From positions 1 to 64,000 of the IMG/VR virus record IMGVR_UViG_3300031612_000010: a stretch of DNA of 64,000 nt. One strand, given 5' to 3'. The notes beneath the pieces are model-generated. The model was not told the DNA's origin, made no database searches, and was given only the letters and a program-made list of their open reading frames with translations. Both the position numbers and the translations under genes were made by a program. Below are positions 36,001 to 42,915 of this stretch, piece after piece (position 1 is the stretch's first letter; every line of letters begins with the position of its first letter). The DNA comes from a virus.

Positions 36001-37379
36001 TACATCAAATGGACGAAAGTGAGATATTCGAATGGATCGATAACGAATGGCTTCTTGTCGAAAAGAGAAATGGAACGATCGCATTCAATGATATTGTATA
36101 TAATAAGAATTTATTTAATGGATGGGATGGCGATAACGGATTTGACGGCAGCAACTGGGATTCTAATCCAGCAGCATACATGCAGCATATAATATATGCA
36201 TGTCGAAATGATTTGTTTATAGAAGAGCATATTAAAAACTTCAATAAACTATTTTTTGCTGTAGTGAAATTTGCAGTATCGGAACATGATATGGTTGATT
36301 GGGTTTACAAGACTACATATGTTCATCTTAATATATCTACCAATATAGAAACTGGTCCGAACAAACTTACAAAGTATAATCGTTCAGTACTTAATGAAAT
36401 TTCTGGTTATATAAATACTGTAAAGCCATACCATACAAAAATCAAGAGTGTAGTAGAATCTTATAACGCACAAGACAATGTATCTGTATCAATGGAAGAA
36501 CTTGATAGAAAGATAAAAATCACAATGGAAACTTTTGAATTATTAGATCATGCTCAGTATGATTATGAAAATCCAATCATTACTTCTAGTTTCTCTACTA
36601 CACCAACTGATATAGTTGATGGTGGGTCTTTTACAGATACGCCAACTGATGTGATTAACAGCATTGAGTTCATTAGTCCTACTAATTTAAATAATGTATA
36701 TAATGAGCATCGTCGTTCTAATGTAGCACCTACATTTAATGAATCATTGTCTGTTAAAGCGATTACACATCCAGGCTGGCACGAATTTACTGATTACTTA
36801 GAAGACGATCGTGTATTCGTTGATGGCGTCTATTACACCGCTACGGAAGATCACACAAGCGGAGACGACTGGACTGAAGCAGATTATTGGTCTATTGATA
36901 TATCTCAAGCGACAGACGACCGAACCAGAACATACGCATATATACAAGACAATTGGTTGAATACAGCAGCATTTAGTCTACGAGAAGATCGTGAATCTAC
37001 CATTACTACTGATATGACATATAACGCAATTAGCATCACACTTGCTACTGGTGGTGGTGTTAAATTCAATGCACTGGGTGGATTCGCATATATCGATGGC
37101 GAAATCATTCAGTACACTCAGGCGAGTGGTGATACATTAAATAATATCACGCGTGCAATGTATGGAACTATAAATAGAACACATAGTGCTAGCACAGTGA
37201 TTATAGATGTAACTAACGAACAATTAGATATATTCAAAACATTGAAGACTTTCGTAGTCAATGGACAATATGGCACGAGTCAACGATTTGATTACATTAC
37301 GGGCGAGAGTATACTTGATATCACCGCCAAAGATATTGAATCACATGAATTACAAGCAAGTGGAAAGGGCGTAAGTTAA
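27081..37379 (+). CDS. giant baseplate/tail structural protein (gp7 position)
   Basis: A 3432-residue protein, about one sixth of the window. It follows gp6 by eight bases, where T4 has gp7 (1032 residues), and marine T4-like phages often have an oversized structural gene here. The N-terminal 150 residues (LPTPFKTDLNKKWLDATFDQ, NIDKFVNFVSYYWAAE) look conserved and wedge-like. Many aromatic, beta-rich segments with YVDxYFKDWY and WWDENYSW-type motifs follow. Residues about 2210-2360 hold two tandem copies of a small INxAL...NVT...V.I domain. The C-terminus (GGFAYIDGEIIQYTQ) resembles tail-fibre junction regions. No enzymatic motif seen. It may replace several wedge or fibre genes. Confidence 0.8.
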   Translation: MENYKSNKQEQADPKKRSGDYPVNEIKSVNKLPTPFKTDLNKKWLDATFDQMISKGDMENVDAFVGNMSGKSLIRYDDNYLNTNSTAHQLEPGIITTDELDNVTHTISVSDIANSVAMNFDEYSYNAAYNSNAYVYAPPINIDKFVNFVSYYWAAELPVYESTFSVAGDDNPITTITGAPLGTITDSENTVELFNGLKIKFIGYDAAIADNTYLVTGVGTRISFKLLIDSTGQKFFTDTTPYSYSIESVAQVHTIKDYIVIDTSDNIASSWSRANHWVHKDSILYLETLITSFVALDSCTIENRAKRPIIQFDTLMHMTDHGHANYATDVVFKGQVDYVLSDLDATGIALGSRIATGNGIYIKAAADILTEVERTYTFTDGDTFVTLNDSLSGTGAYTKSDMYYDGEIKLAQNKALPNTAPLFKLCDHEGTSLSSFNGSSFVSSKVFSYKVGTGTVDSELNFAISYKDSGTGANIVFENNLFTERYTYSRDMGHVAAEIPGYYFFVKGMNNASTYIPSSYSMGAKDSIQLFAEDSIITVPVGYGNWRVDKEFLVFERDGNITTTEVLSEGVYNRSRTNQPELILGKDTSYVFHDITPAKDLTFYNTDGSIFPTSVIGEEITVTLPDEVSFVLEFGSASDSVLNRGRIITNLSQDEFFHTVYVNGRKLPASEYDINETTIEITDIQVADEQSNFATIDVEYYNNDTTRSNAEQTQIPDVHLHNANNELVTEFTIQETLSHWLSIIESTPGFVGDAFGDNNYHSSIIVKSYAGEIFLHDDISIMHDLCYGIDEMNIATALFEQGRDWWSFKQRVMAQTKRLYKTKPYNDVRALTTDVIDAMTQSHKGTAVHKNSNMLYSQRSQYVEVAYIAGTVDYHLGITLNNDDFRKDHMYLYCTDNRDGDNIAVTHLLTLGKDYTLDGSKITLISIPVEFTDIQFTSIRSYYYQMDADSNVPASMAKLGLSHTYVPQVLSNELIGHDGSVYTLKANAELAKINDINFDPVAAVLYDIETRVYNGMRKQDSHYANSFVKYLPSQHRGTWYTLNKIDNYVDKYFKDWYTKTAQTTLNPANYFDALDSTTWNYSSISITEGHLKSNLPGHWKGAYNVLFGTTTPHITPWHMLGYSDKPSWWDENYSWTDPTKRTAMLSAFNTGLVSEPSTPIKQDLYFARYYWDFATKSPVTVTGLLEDPAVVLGTPTDLDKATPFVFGDWAPVEFEWRNSSLGHAAMVDAVVKLNPTKAWTDFFQTSVHGSFTNITGMNIDRFTKGLITTTMMYDNTNNKAAYIDSISVLSSDSSFEPDTEILISGGGLYYKSTATLDFDLNFKIIGVTLTSRGGNYQTKPTIELRSATATAKLADKETYPGYVAAKATFNANVNHDGTQYRPGINQVQTSYAQRNFFDDVFTTNYILSDTRLLQQLGGFTAPHLMKIETETGSNGKYTLNQLDAPLIMYTSSPSDVHVACNITITKNATSYTVDGITNHKQQFKFLEPRTSNVNDHININLNDTATIKKYKYFSDVVSIAEYEAQFVRIQDVYNFIRGNYAYLDSVGYQFGKTGDGKAFSFAQWAITASVDDTYIIPIDRKISFANTSHVVLEYNTLPGKLNSILNEGRHTIEASDLLINRDTNSLTVETKPGVTAIASIGTAMVTHEHAFLFNNVTQFNETVFDDVTNVRQLRLKLIGQRTRNWTGAKQAPGFLVRDNTIMQNFDSTVEEISNFYDFNVDKFNKQITKAENLMLNNVNRDWVSRLSLSDTAVSKFFQGVIKAKGTKSVIQSVARSKLINDGRSTINIDEEFMFRQGNFGDTTITESTEIEITPSDVVLNPSVIDFSSSDIVFVNKVNAPIFDVKSYEENVTTLLTAGDLLDTEADNVIYNISELETLFDATSDYANIDTWNNSTSYKFGNEVRLDGNLWNCNVDYIGLSNTPSDLAYVGTVNNPIFPHRNVTDDLTTPSASIDGVDIWFNKTQFVYDSIVAESIASPSVLSPSTVIVDGFSIDLISNALVTVIDTDSYHEGNPYSVTAVNPSSLDVTGLTLDINATIVNLEDYGTYVETLTPGTDTTESFNATVAPVSSITLTSIMTAHHVGTIDVVSGGITSPYTLATSDYTYDSNTQVITFNTPIADGDDADGFVDITVNLLGFSSVYTMDKPQLKLAISSVANVTGVDNEQDALRVSILYDAAGDINAQLIIAYTTGLSEFGMLTGTYNATPTQEIQSQSMDETYIAAVIDAALSAAYNVTVVSNKVKIEKVATASFTQLTTLEIDGEANSTLLFPSTTTSSGALANVVSDAQDAVDFINTALLAASISNVTASVIGNRVSIVSTNTEINLGNRELNTLAGLETGIYYSSTDVTVNVFDEDDWINISDEDEALFNIWMPDDNEFINGSTGTIPSKFFSWNVLQVQQFGYHASITAATDTDDGNDAQVSLNAAHNVEVGDYIMLVNTTTTPNIDGIHRVTKLGNIAQPGMFYIDRFIELDGTSESVFVLRSARFNRLIDINETLVQSTPLLYNWNVGDLVWSTTDSVSGDAATQVYKFNGTAFVLTRENSTRVTNAGIANVLIYDGESEQTINEMEIFDPLRGIIPGVADKELDFKTPVDFAVYNTSTDIAYNIDERNSWGKAEIGRTWWDTSKVRYYDYEQGDNAYRAKMWGKQFPNSSIDVYEWTKSSVHPEEWNEAVINSTVQYGVEATGEVYSVFDKTLNENLYYFATLDEWNDKLKKYDVTYYFWVKNKTNTEGNHSLSVKQIASIISNPTDNGIAWCAAIDDNAMIVNNVKYMINDKSSVLQINMKSDTIAATHSESSHTNWTAIKENIDNIPEYWYIGLRDNLTEEVIKTEHYSLLTPANESTVGQPLPSMKLHEYNRYGDDRGLSFDGKVYSQGWFKDTWNARREAIVAINALLKQQNLIQEFTGQWDRTIGSIIDTNGIKLDMNTLWDYTNFVHESRNTGNQPTIEVTSYSELSQIDTDIHSIASFNIEGDIHQMDESEIFEWIDNEWLLVEKRNGTIAFNDIVYNKNLFNGWDGDNGFDGSNWDSNPAAYMQHIIYACRNDLFIEEHIKNFNKLFFAVVKFAVSEHDMVDWVYKTTYVHLNISTNIETGPNKLTKYNRSVLNEISGYINTVKPYHTKIKSVVESYNAQDNVSVSMEELDRKIKITMETFELLDHAQYDYENPIITSSFSTTPTDIVDGGSFTDTPTDVINSIEFISPTNLNNVYNEHRRSNVAPTFNESLSVKAITHPGWHEFTDYLEDDRVFVDGVYYTATEDHTSGDDWTEADYWSIDISQATDDRTRTYAYIQDNWLNTAAFSLREDRESTITTDMTYNAISITLATGGGVKFNALGGFAYIDGEIIQYTQASGDTLNNITRAMYGTINRTHSASTVIIDVTNEQLDIFKTLKTFVVNGQYGTSQRFDYITGESILDITAKDIESHELQASGKGVS

Positions 37380-37383
37380 TTAT

Positions 37384-37391
37384 GCTAAATA
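37384..37391 (+). promoter_or_regulatory. possible variant late promoter GCTAAATA
   Basis: GCTAAATACA between the giant gene and the next ORF, identical to the ten bases before 17719. It would start a transcript near 37397 carrying AACGGAGAATT before the ATG at 37410. Confidence 0.35.
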
Positions 37392-37409
37392 CAGTAACGG
37401 AGAATTTTA

Positions 37410-37997
37410 ATGAAACAAATTGTTGATGACAACTCAATGCTAGGAATGGACGGACATGTTCTGATTAGAGACATTGATACAGGCGAAGTATTATTAAACA
37501 AGCACAATGCAATTAACTTTTATAATATGTCAATTGCATTGGCACATTTATTAGCAAATAAAGAAGACGATGGTTTGGGTAATTTTAATATCGCAACATT
37601 GGCACTAGGTAATGGCGGCACACAGATAGATGGTAGCGGCAATGTATTCTACAAGACACCCAATGTTGGGACGACGAGTAGTGAATTATACGCAGAAACT
37701 CATGCTAAAGACGTGCAACCTATCGCACCAGATGTTACAAATCAGGTAGATGTAACTACACATGCTGGTCAAGTATATAGTGATGTTGTTGTAACCGCGA
37801 CCTTAGAGTATGCAGAACCAGCAGGTCAGAATCCAATTGATAATGACACGGGTGCTGGTGCATATGTATTTGATGAAATGGGATTGAAGACTGCTTCTGG
37901 TAAGTACTTAACGCATTTGATCTTCCACCCAATTGAGAAATCAGCAAACAGAAAGTTAGAAATCATATACACAATACGAATCACGGCGGGGGTTTAA
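37410..37997 (+). CDS. tail/baseplate structural protein of unknown role
   Basis: A 195-residue beta-rich protein. MDGHVLIRDIDTGEVLLNKHNAIN at the N-terminus and a central IATLALGNGGTQID block (about 61-74) are typical of small phage appendage proteins that sit between wedge and fibres. The C-terminus, LTHLIFHPIEKSANRKLEIIYTIRI, looks like a jelly-roll strand pair. It has its own ribosome site (CGGAG) and a 30-base gap from the giant gene. No enzyme motif. A gp9/gp10-like connector role is possible from position only. Confidence 0.7.
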   Translation: MKQIVDDNSMLGMDGHVLIRDIDTGEVLLNKHNAINFYNMSIALAHLLANKEDDGLGNFNIATLALGNGGTQIDGSGNVFYKTPNVGTTSSELYAETHAKDVQPIAPDVTNQVDVTTHAGQVYSDVVVTATLEYAEPAGQNPIDNDTGAGAYVFDEMGLKTASGKYLTHLIFHPIEKSANRKLEIIYTIRITAGV

Positions 37998-37999
37998 TC

Positions 38000-38884
38000 A
38001 TGCCATATACAGTAGACAATTTTGATAATACCACATCAATCACAGTAAATGACGGTGCGATTAATACTGACACTCATGTGCAACTAATAGGAAAAAACTA
38101 TTATGGTTATGGTACAGAGATAGCAGAAAATTTTATTTACTTGATGGAGAACTTCGCTAGTGCAGTTGCACCAGCGACGAATAAATCAGTAGCAGGTCAG
38201 ATGTATTATAACACAACCCAAGATAGATTCTATAGATTTGATGGCACAGCATGGGGATCACTTGATGGTTCGTCAACTCGCATTGTAACTGTGTTAGACA
38301 TTTCAGATGTCTCGCACACCGTTACCGTAATGTATGATGATACGACAGTAGTGTCTGTTGTTAGTTCGGAAACATTTACAGTTAAGGCTGGCGAGGTATT
38401 GGTCGCTGAATTCCCAACCATAAACAAAGGCATCACATTAAACAATGGTGCAGATTATAAATTCCACGGTACAGCGACAACAGCACAATATGCTGACTTG
38501 GCTGAGTTATACAAAAGTGACGCTTCATATGAACCTGGCACTGTTATTAAAATTGGTGGGGAAGCAGAAGTAACACAAACAACTGAATTATTCTGCGCAA
38601 ACGTATTTGGTATCGTATCAACTGACCCAGCATATTTAATGAATAGTATGTGTGAAGGTACTACAGTTGCGGTAGCACTAGCGGGTCGTATTCCTTGTAA
38701 GGTTATAGGTCAAGTTAAAAAAGGCGACCGTATCTTAGCAAGTGAAGAACCTGGCGTTGCACGTGTACCTACTGATTATGAATTAAAAGATATCAATGAT
38801 TGGTATCGTATTGTCGGACGAGCATTAGAAGACAAGACAACAGAAGGTATTGGGTTGGTAGAAGTAGTTGTGGGTGCTAAGTAA
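38000..38884 (+). CDS. tail fibre-like protein
   Basis: A 294-residue protein with two parts. Residues 1-80 are the common fibre module: INTDTHVQLIGKNYYGYGTE, ENFIYLMENFASAVAP, GQMYYNTTQDRFYRFDG. Residues about 155-294 (TTAQYADLAELYKSDASYEP, PAYLMNSMCEG, AGRIPCKVIGQVKKGDRIL, IGLVEVVVGA) resemble the C-terminal domain of phage fibre proteins related to the peptidase-G2/self-cleaving family. It probably contacts the host surface. It starts two bases after the previous gene. Confidence 0.75.
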   Translation: MPYTVDNFDNTTSITVNDGAINTDTHVQLIGKNYYGYGTEIAENFIYLMENFASAVAPATNKSVAGQMYYNTTQDRFYRFDGTAWGSLDGSSTRIVTVLDISDVSHTVTVMYDDTTVVSVVSSETFTVKAGEVLVAEFPTINKGITLNNGADYKFHGTATTAQYADLAELYKSDASYEPGTVIKIGGEAEVTQTTELFCANVFGIVSTDPAYLMNSMCEGTTVAVALAGRIPCKVIGQVKKGDRILASEEPGVARVPTDYELKDINDWYRIVGRALEDKTTEGIGLVEVVVGAK

Positions 38885-38886
38885 CG

Positions 38887-39882
38887 ATGTCACCTATTTC
38901 AACTGGTGATCTGATTACAGCAGTTCAATTTAATGAACTGGTAACTTCATATAATAAATTATGGGGAGACAATGTGGCATCTGCGATATTTGCAGATATC
39001 GCTACTAATTTCGATGAGCATTCGCACGGATGGGGACAAGCAACCGCTGAACCAACTGTGTCACCAGAAACTATAATAGAGACTGAGCATACCAATAGAT
39101 TGTTAGCACAGATGAATGCTGGGCTATATCATTACGATACCACATCATCATTGATTCCACATTTTAGTACAACCGTGATTGATGCTTCTTACATTACAAG
39201 TACAATTGAAGATAACATTGTCGATATGGGGTTACTTGCTAATAGATTTAAATCTGAATCTGACATTGCGCTCTTGGAAGCATCTGATGACGCGTCACCT
39301 ACGTGGACTGACACCATCACTTCAGTTGGTAAGGCAGAGTTCACCAACTACGATGAAGCAAGATATTTTTTCAACTCAGGCGGCAAATTAACTATTGACT
39401 TAGATTCGATAGATGGCGACTGGGACGACATATTTACAACTACTGGACAACTTGTAATATCGGCACTTAATGTAGTGAACGGTGGTACTAACCTAATTGA
39501 TCCATTGTTGACTAAAGGATTCTATGGAATTAATCCCAATGTCGACTACACTGAGGTGTTTTCTGTAATTGGCTATGTTGCATCTGGAGAATATTCTGGT
39601 AGTGCATATTCTAACAGAAGTATCAAGATATCGTTGAAAGGCGAAGAAACAGTCGTAGGTGGTGTGTTTAATCTTTATATTAAAGTAACGTTAACCGACG
39701 ATGCAACATCTGGTACAATCAATTCACAACTAAATGCTGATTATGGCTATATAAGTCAGAATACTACGCCAGTAATACCATCTGGCAGTAATGATACATA
39801 TTTCATAGCAGGCGTGCATGTTTATCAATTTATACAAAGAGAAGTACCAACAATAACAGTTGACACATCCTGGACAATATAG
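38887..39882 (+). CDS. tail appendage protein of unknown role
   Basis: A 331-residue virion protein. The N-terminus PISTGDLITAVQFNELVTSY is helical, and a His-containing DEHSHGWGQA segment follows (about 44-53). From about residue 130 it is beta-rich with the NYDEARYFFNSGGKLTIDLD block that recurs in tail proteins of marine phages. It follows the fibre-like gene by two bases and is the last virion gene of this operon. Its last codons overlap the sigma70 promoter of the cargo operon. Confidence 0.68.
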   Translation: MSPISTGDLITAVQFNELVTSYNKLWGDNVASAIFADIATNFDEHSHGWGQATAEPTVSPETIIETEHTNRLLAQMNAGLYHYDTTSSLIPHFSTTVIDASYITSTIEDNIVDMGLLANRFKSESDIALLEASDDASPTWTDTITSVGKAEFTNYDEARYFFNSGGKLTIDLDSIDGDWDDIFTTTGQLVISALNVVNGGTNLIDPLLTKGFYGINPNVDYTEVFSVIGYVASGEYSGSAYSNRSIKISLKGEETVVGGVFNLYIKVTLTDDATSGTINSQLNADYGYISQNTTPVIPSGSNDTYFIAGVHVYQFIQREVPTITVDTSWTI

Positions 39883-39888
39883 TATAAT
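39860..39888 (+). promoter_or_regulatory. perfect sigma70 promoter of the cargo operon
   Basis: TTGACA (39860-39865), 17-base spacer, TATAAT (39883-39888). The -35 lies inside the end of the preceding gene. It is positioned to drive the 21-kb sugar/nucleotide operon with host polymerase early in infection. Confidence 0.85.
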
Positions 39889-39895
39889 ATAAATA
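39888..39895 (+). promoter_or_regulatory. late promoter TATAAATA overlapping the sigma70 -10
   Basis: A perfect late motif sharing its first base with the end of the sigma70 -10 box. The predicted late start, about 39901, leaves a 23-base leader with AAGGAG before the 39924 ATG. Confidence 0.6.
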
Positions 39896-39923
39896 ACTTT
39901 AACCAATAAGGAGTTATACTATA

Positions 39924-40268
39924 ATGGATGAACGCTTACAGAAAGCATTAGACTTCTCTAATTATTCACTTACGATATCAAATCAAAAGAAAAATCTAAA
40001 GAACCGATTAAATCAAATGCTATTAGTACATCATAACAATGGTGTATTTGTGGCAGATCCCACTACTATCAATTTTGTATGTCACCTGTCTACCGCACAA
40101 GATACTGCGGTATTGTTAGATACAAAAGAAAATCCTATCCGCATAACTAATCTAGTTGAATTTTCATCTAAGTTAGAAAGCGCGTATGACGATGCTATGC
40201 GTGAATACGAAGCAGAATTTAATAAAATTAAAAAACTTCGTAACCTTAATAAATTGCTGGAAGATTAA
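39924..40268 (+). CDS. small conserved protein opening the cargo operon
   Basis: A 114-residue protein starting MDERLQKALDFSNYSLTISN, with helical ends (KKNLKNRLNQMLL and a C-terminal coiled coil SKLESAYDDAMREYEAEF) and a short beta middle (AVLLDTKENPIRI). It resembles a widespread small protein of marine T4-like phages that has no assigned function (recollection, not a search). It is the first gene after the double promoter, with AAGGAG ten bases before ATG, and overlaps the next gene by one base. Confidence 0.8.
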   Translation: MDERLQKALDFSNYSLTISNQKKNLKNRLNQMLLVHHNNGVFVADPTTINFVCHLSTAQDTAVLLDTKENPIRITNLVEFSSKLESAYDDAMREYEAEFNKIKKLRNLNKLLED

Positions 40269-41146
40269 TGACTGAAGGAATTTGTTTCTTTGCTTACAAT
40301 AATGAGCAAATAGATTACGTCAAGTTGGCAACCATCGCTGCATCATATGCAAAACTAAAACTAGGTAAGCCTGTGTGCTTAATAACAGACGCTGGATCAT
40401 ATGCATGGTTACAGCAATCACAGACTGAAAGTTTAATAGATTCATGTTTCGATCACATTGTATTGACTGACGATGAAATGAAGAAAAATATGAGAACGCA
40501 CAATGATAGTCCTTGGTCAAACTTTCATGCGCAATTCAACAATAGCAACAAGCATAAAGTGTTTGAATACACTCCATTTGACAAGACTATTCTACTTGAT
40601 ATTGATTACATACTAAAGACTGATTTTCTAAATATGGCATTCGATTACGAAGGTGTCGCAATGTATAGTAATGCAATCAATATCCGCAATGACAAGCCTC
40701 ATTTGTTCGAGCAACAATTATATGATGTGGGTATTCCTATGTGGTGGTCGACTGTAGTCTATTTTGATAAGTCAGAAAAAAGTAAAATATTTTTTGATAC
40801 TTGGTCACATGTCGCAGACAATTATGATTTCTATCAATATCTTTATAACTTCCCAGGCAAGTTATTCAGAACTGATTACTGTACGAGCATTGCAATTCAT
40901 ATTATGAATGGCATGATCCCAGGCGATGCAATACATGACTTTGGTGGTTTGCCTATGCAGAACATGTCTCAGAATGATGATATTATAGAAATAAAAAACT
41001 TGAATGAATGGGTATGTGTAGCGAGTGATACAATCGAAAATTGGAATGATATCGCAGTACGACATAGCAATCACGATGTGCATGTAATGAACAAGCGATC
41101 ATTAGATCGTATGAGCGATAGATTATTGGAGTTGTTGCATGAGTAA
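40268..41146 (+). CDS. GT-A-like glycosyltransferase
   Basis: A 292-residue protein with a nucleotide-sugar-transferase look: N-terminal strand-helix units (GICFFAYNNEQIDYVKLATI), AKLKLGKPVCLIT, and TPFDKTILLDIDYIL with a DxD metal motif at 111-113. YSNAINIRND and GIPMWWSTVVYFDKS could be acceptor-side elements. Family-8-like folds place DxD at this point. It is paralogous to the next gene. Target unknown; a role in glycosylating virion or host surface components is inferred from the operon. It is coupled to both neighbours (1- and 8-nt overlaps). Confidence 0.6.
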   Translation: MTEGICFFAYNNEQIDYVKLATIAASYAKLKLGKPVCLITDAGSYAWLQQSQTESLIDSCFDHIVLTDDEMKKNMRTHNDSPWSNFHAQFNNSNKHKVFEYTPFDKTILLDIDYILKTDFLNMAFDYEGVAMYSNAINIRNDKPHLFEQQLYDVGIPMWWSTVVYFDKSEKSKIFFDTWSHVADNYDFYQYLYNFPGKLFRTDYCTSIAIHIMNGMIPGDAIHDFGGLPMQNMSQNDDIIEIKNLNEWVCVASDTIENWNDIAVRHSNHDVHVMNKRSLDRMSDRLLELLHE

Positions 41147-41990
41147 CGGATATGTGATACTGGCATTTAATGCCCAAGAACAGAAAGCAGCATCAGCATG
41201 TGCATACAGTATAAAAATTCAGAATCCTGATGCACATGTGAGCATGATAATTGATTCACTAAATAGTTTAATAGATGCATACGAAGAGCCATTTGATAAT
41301 ATTATTGAATTACCATATGATGCTGTAGAAGATCTTCGCGTTAATGATTGGCAATTAAACAAAGTAACACCTTATGATAATACCATTGCGATTGATTGTT
41401 ACTCTCTTGTAAAAGAAAAGCACGATGAGTTATGGGATTACCTTAGTAATTATGAGATGTGTTATAGTATTCAAAGCATGGATTTCAAGACTAATATATA
41501 TGATATAGTGCCTGCATGGTACGATGAATATAATCTAAAAAAGATATCATCTGATTTATTTTATTTTAAAAAAGATTCTGAAATCGCAAAGCAATTCTTT
41601 TTATTATCAGAGTTGTATATGAAAGAGTGGGCAAATACATTAAGAGAATTCATTCAGTTTCAATATATACCAAATGATTATGAATCAAATTTAATGCATG
41701 CATTTATTATTTCACATCTTGATATACACAAAGATGTAACTCCTTGTCATGCAAATATATTAGAGATAATTGACATGAATCCTCTCACTGAATATTTGAA
41801 AGATAACGATAGAATAGAAAATAATTGGTCAGATTATATCAATGTATGGACAAGCGCAGAAGCAAAGTTGAAGATACAGAATTATGCAATCAATCACACG
41901 ATTTCCTACAAAGATGAAACCTTTATAACAGACGAGATATATGACGAACATCGAAAGCAATATGAAACTCAAGCAAACTTGGTGGATTAA
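41139..41990 (+). CDS. GT-A-like paralogue with a degenerate DxD
   Basis: A 283-residue protein related to the previous gene: YVILAFNAQEQKAASACAYS matches its N-terminus, and TPYDNTIAIDCYSL aligns with TPFDKTILLDIDYI. The DxD becomes D86-C-Y88, so metal-dependent transfer is doubtful. Both proteins keep an aromatic middle (DIVPAWYDEYNL, SSDLFYFKK). It may be a non-catalytic partner of the first transferase or have a different chemistry. Starts 8 nt inside the previous gene. Confidence 0.55.
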   Translation: MSNGYVILAFNAQEQKAASACAYSIKIQNPDAHVSMIIDSLNSLIDAYEEPFDNIIELPYDAVEDLRVNDWQLNKVTPYDNTIAIDCYSLVKEKHDELWDYLSNYEMCYSIQSMDFKTNIYDIVPAWYDEYNLKKISSDLFYFKKDSEIAKQFFLLSELYMKEWANTLREFIQFQYIPNDYESNLMHAFIISHLDIHKDVTPCHANILEIIDMNPLTEYLKDNDRIENNWSDYINVWTSAEAKLKIQNYAINHTISYKDETFITDEIYDEHRKQYETQANLVD

Positions 41991-42915
41991 ATACCACTCA
42001 GACACTGGTAAGATAGTTGGAGTGTCATCCAAAATGCTAACATCTGGTAACAAGAAACATTCTATAACTGCTACACATAATGAATTATGTCGTAAGTTAA
42101 TTAAAGGCACAGTTTCTTTTAAGGCTTGTAGTATAGTATGGGATGTAGAAAATGAAATATGGGACATTGATTTAAAGCAAGATGTACTATCGATCAACGA
42201 AGTTAACTCAAACTTTCTATATCAAATCAAAGAGACACCTGCGACCAAATCTGATTTACTGATACGTGTATACAGGAAAGAAAATATAGTTGAGATCGCT
42301 GTTGATATCGAGAACATAAAGCGGTCGATGAACTTAACAGCGATTAATGATATCGCGAATAAAGAAAACGCGTTACTGAATTTATATATTACAAAGAAGA
42401 ATGATCCTGATTATCTTATTCAATCAATGGAAGTTGATCCGTTAGTACTGTTCAAACGAAAGTCGGCATTGTTTAGGATACCATTAGATTGGGATGATGT
42501 ATCATTATTCACAAGACAGATATTTAAAAATTACAGTCTTGAAATATTTGAAAGATATATACCAACAATGGTTACTGCGAATAAGAATACATTATTGCAA
42601 CACGCGATAACAAGTGATAGAGATGCACATTTATGTATTACTGCATCTGGCAATACTATTAATATACATAGTAACATAGATGCAAAGCAAGATTACTTAT
42701 TGGATAAAGACAGATATGTCGATTCAATGTTGAAATTTTTAGTATGTGATGAATCAATTGATAACTTCGTAGGTGCATTTGAAGTACCATCACATAAAAT
42801 AATAAATGAAGATGATGTAAGTATTGATGTAGATTTTGACATTCCGTTGAATCCATTATTCATTTTTAAGAACAAACATATGGCAGTTAATTTTACAGGA
42901 GATAGTAATGACTAA
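41962..42915 (+). CDS. unknown conserved protein
   Basis: A 317-residue protein starting MKLKQTWWIKYHSDTGKIVG; the frame also offers an ATG seven codons earlier (41941), which would overlap the previous gene by 50 nt. The opening WWIKYHSDTGKIVGVSS is a short beta unit seen in other marine phage proteins of unknown role (recollection). The rest alternates beta strands and charged helices, and ends DFDIPLNPLFIFKNKHMAVN. No catalytic motif or membrane segment. It lies between two GT-A-like genes. Confidence 0.65.
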   Translation: MKLKQTWWIKYHSDTGKIVGVSSKMLTSGNKKHSITATHNELCRKLIKGTVSFKACSIVWDVENEIWDIDLKQDVLSINEVNSNFLYQIKETPATKSDLLIRVYRKENIVEIAVDIENIKRSMNLTAINDIANKENALLNLYITKKNDPDYLIQSMEVDPLVLFKRKSALFRIPLDWDDVSLFTRQIFKNYSLEIFERYIPTMVTANKNTLLQHAITSDRDAHLCITASGNTINIHSNIDAKQDYLLDKDRYVDSMLKFLVCDESIDNFVGAFEVPSHKIINEDDVSIDVDFDIPLNPLFIFKNKHMAVNFTGDSND

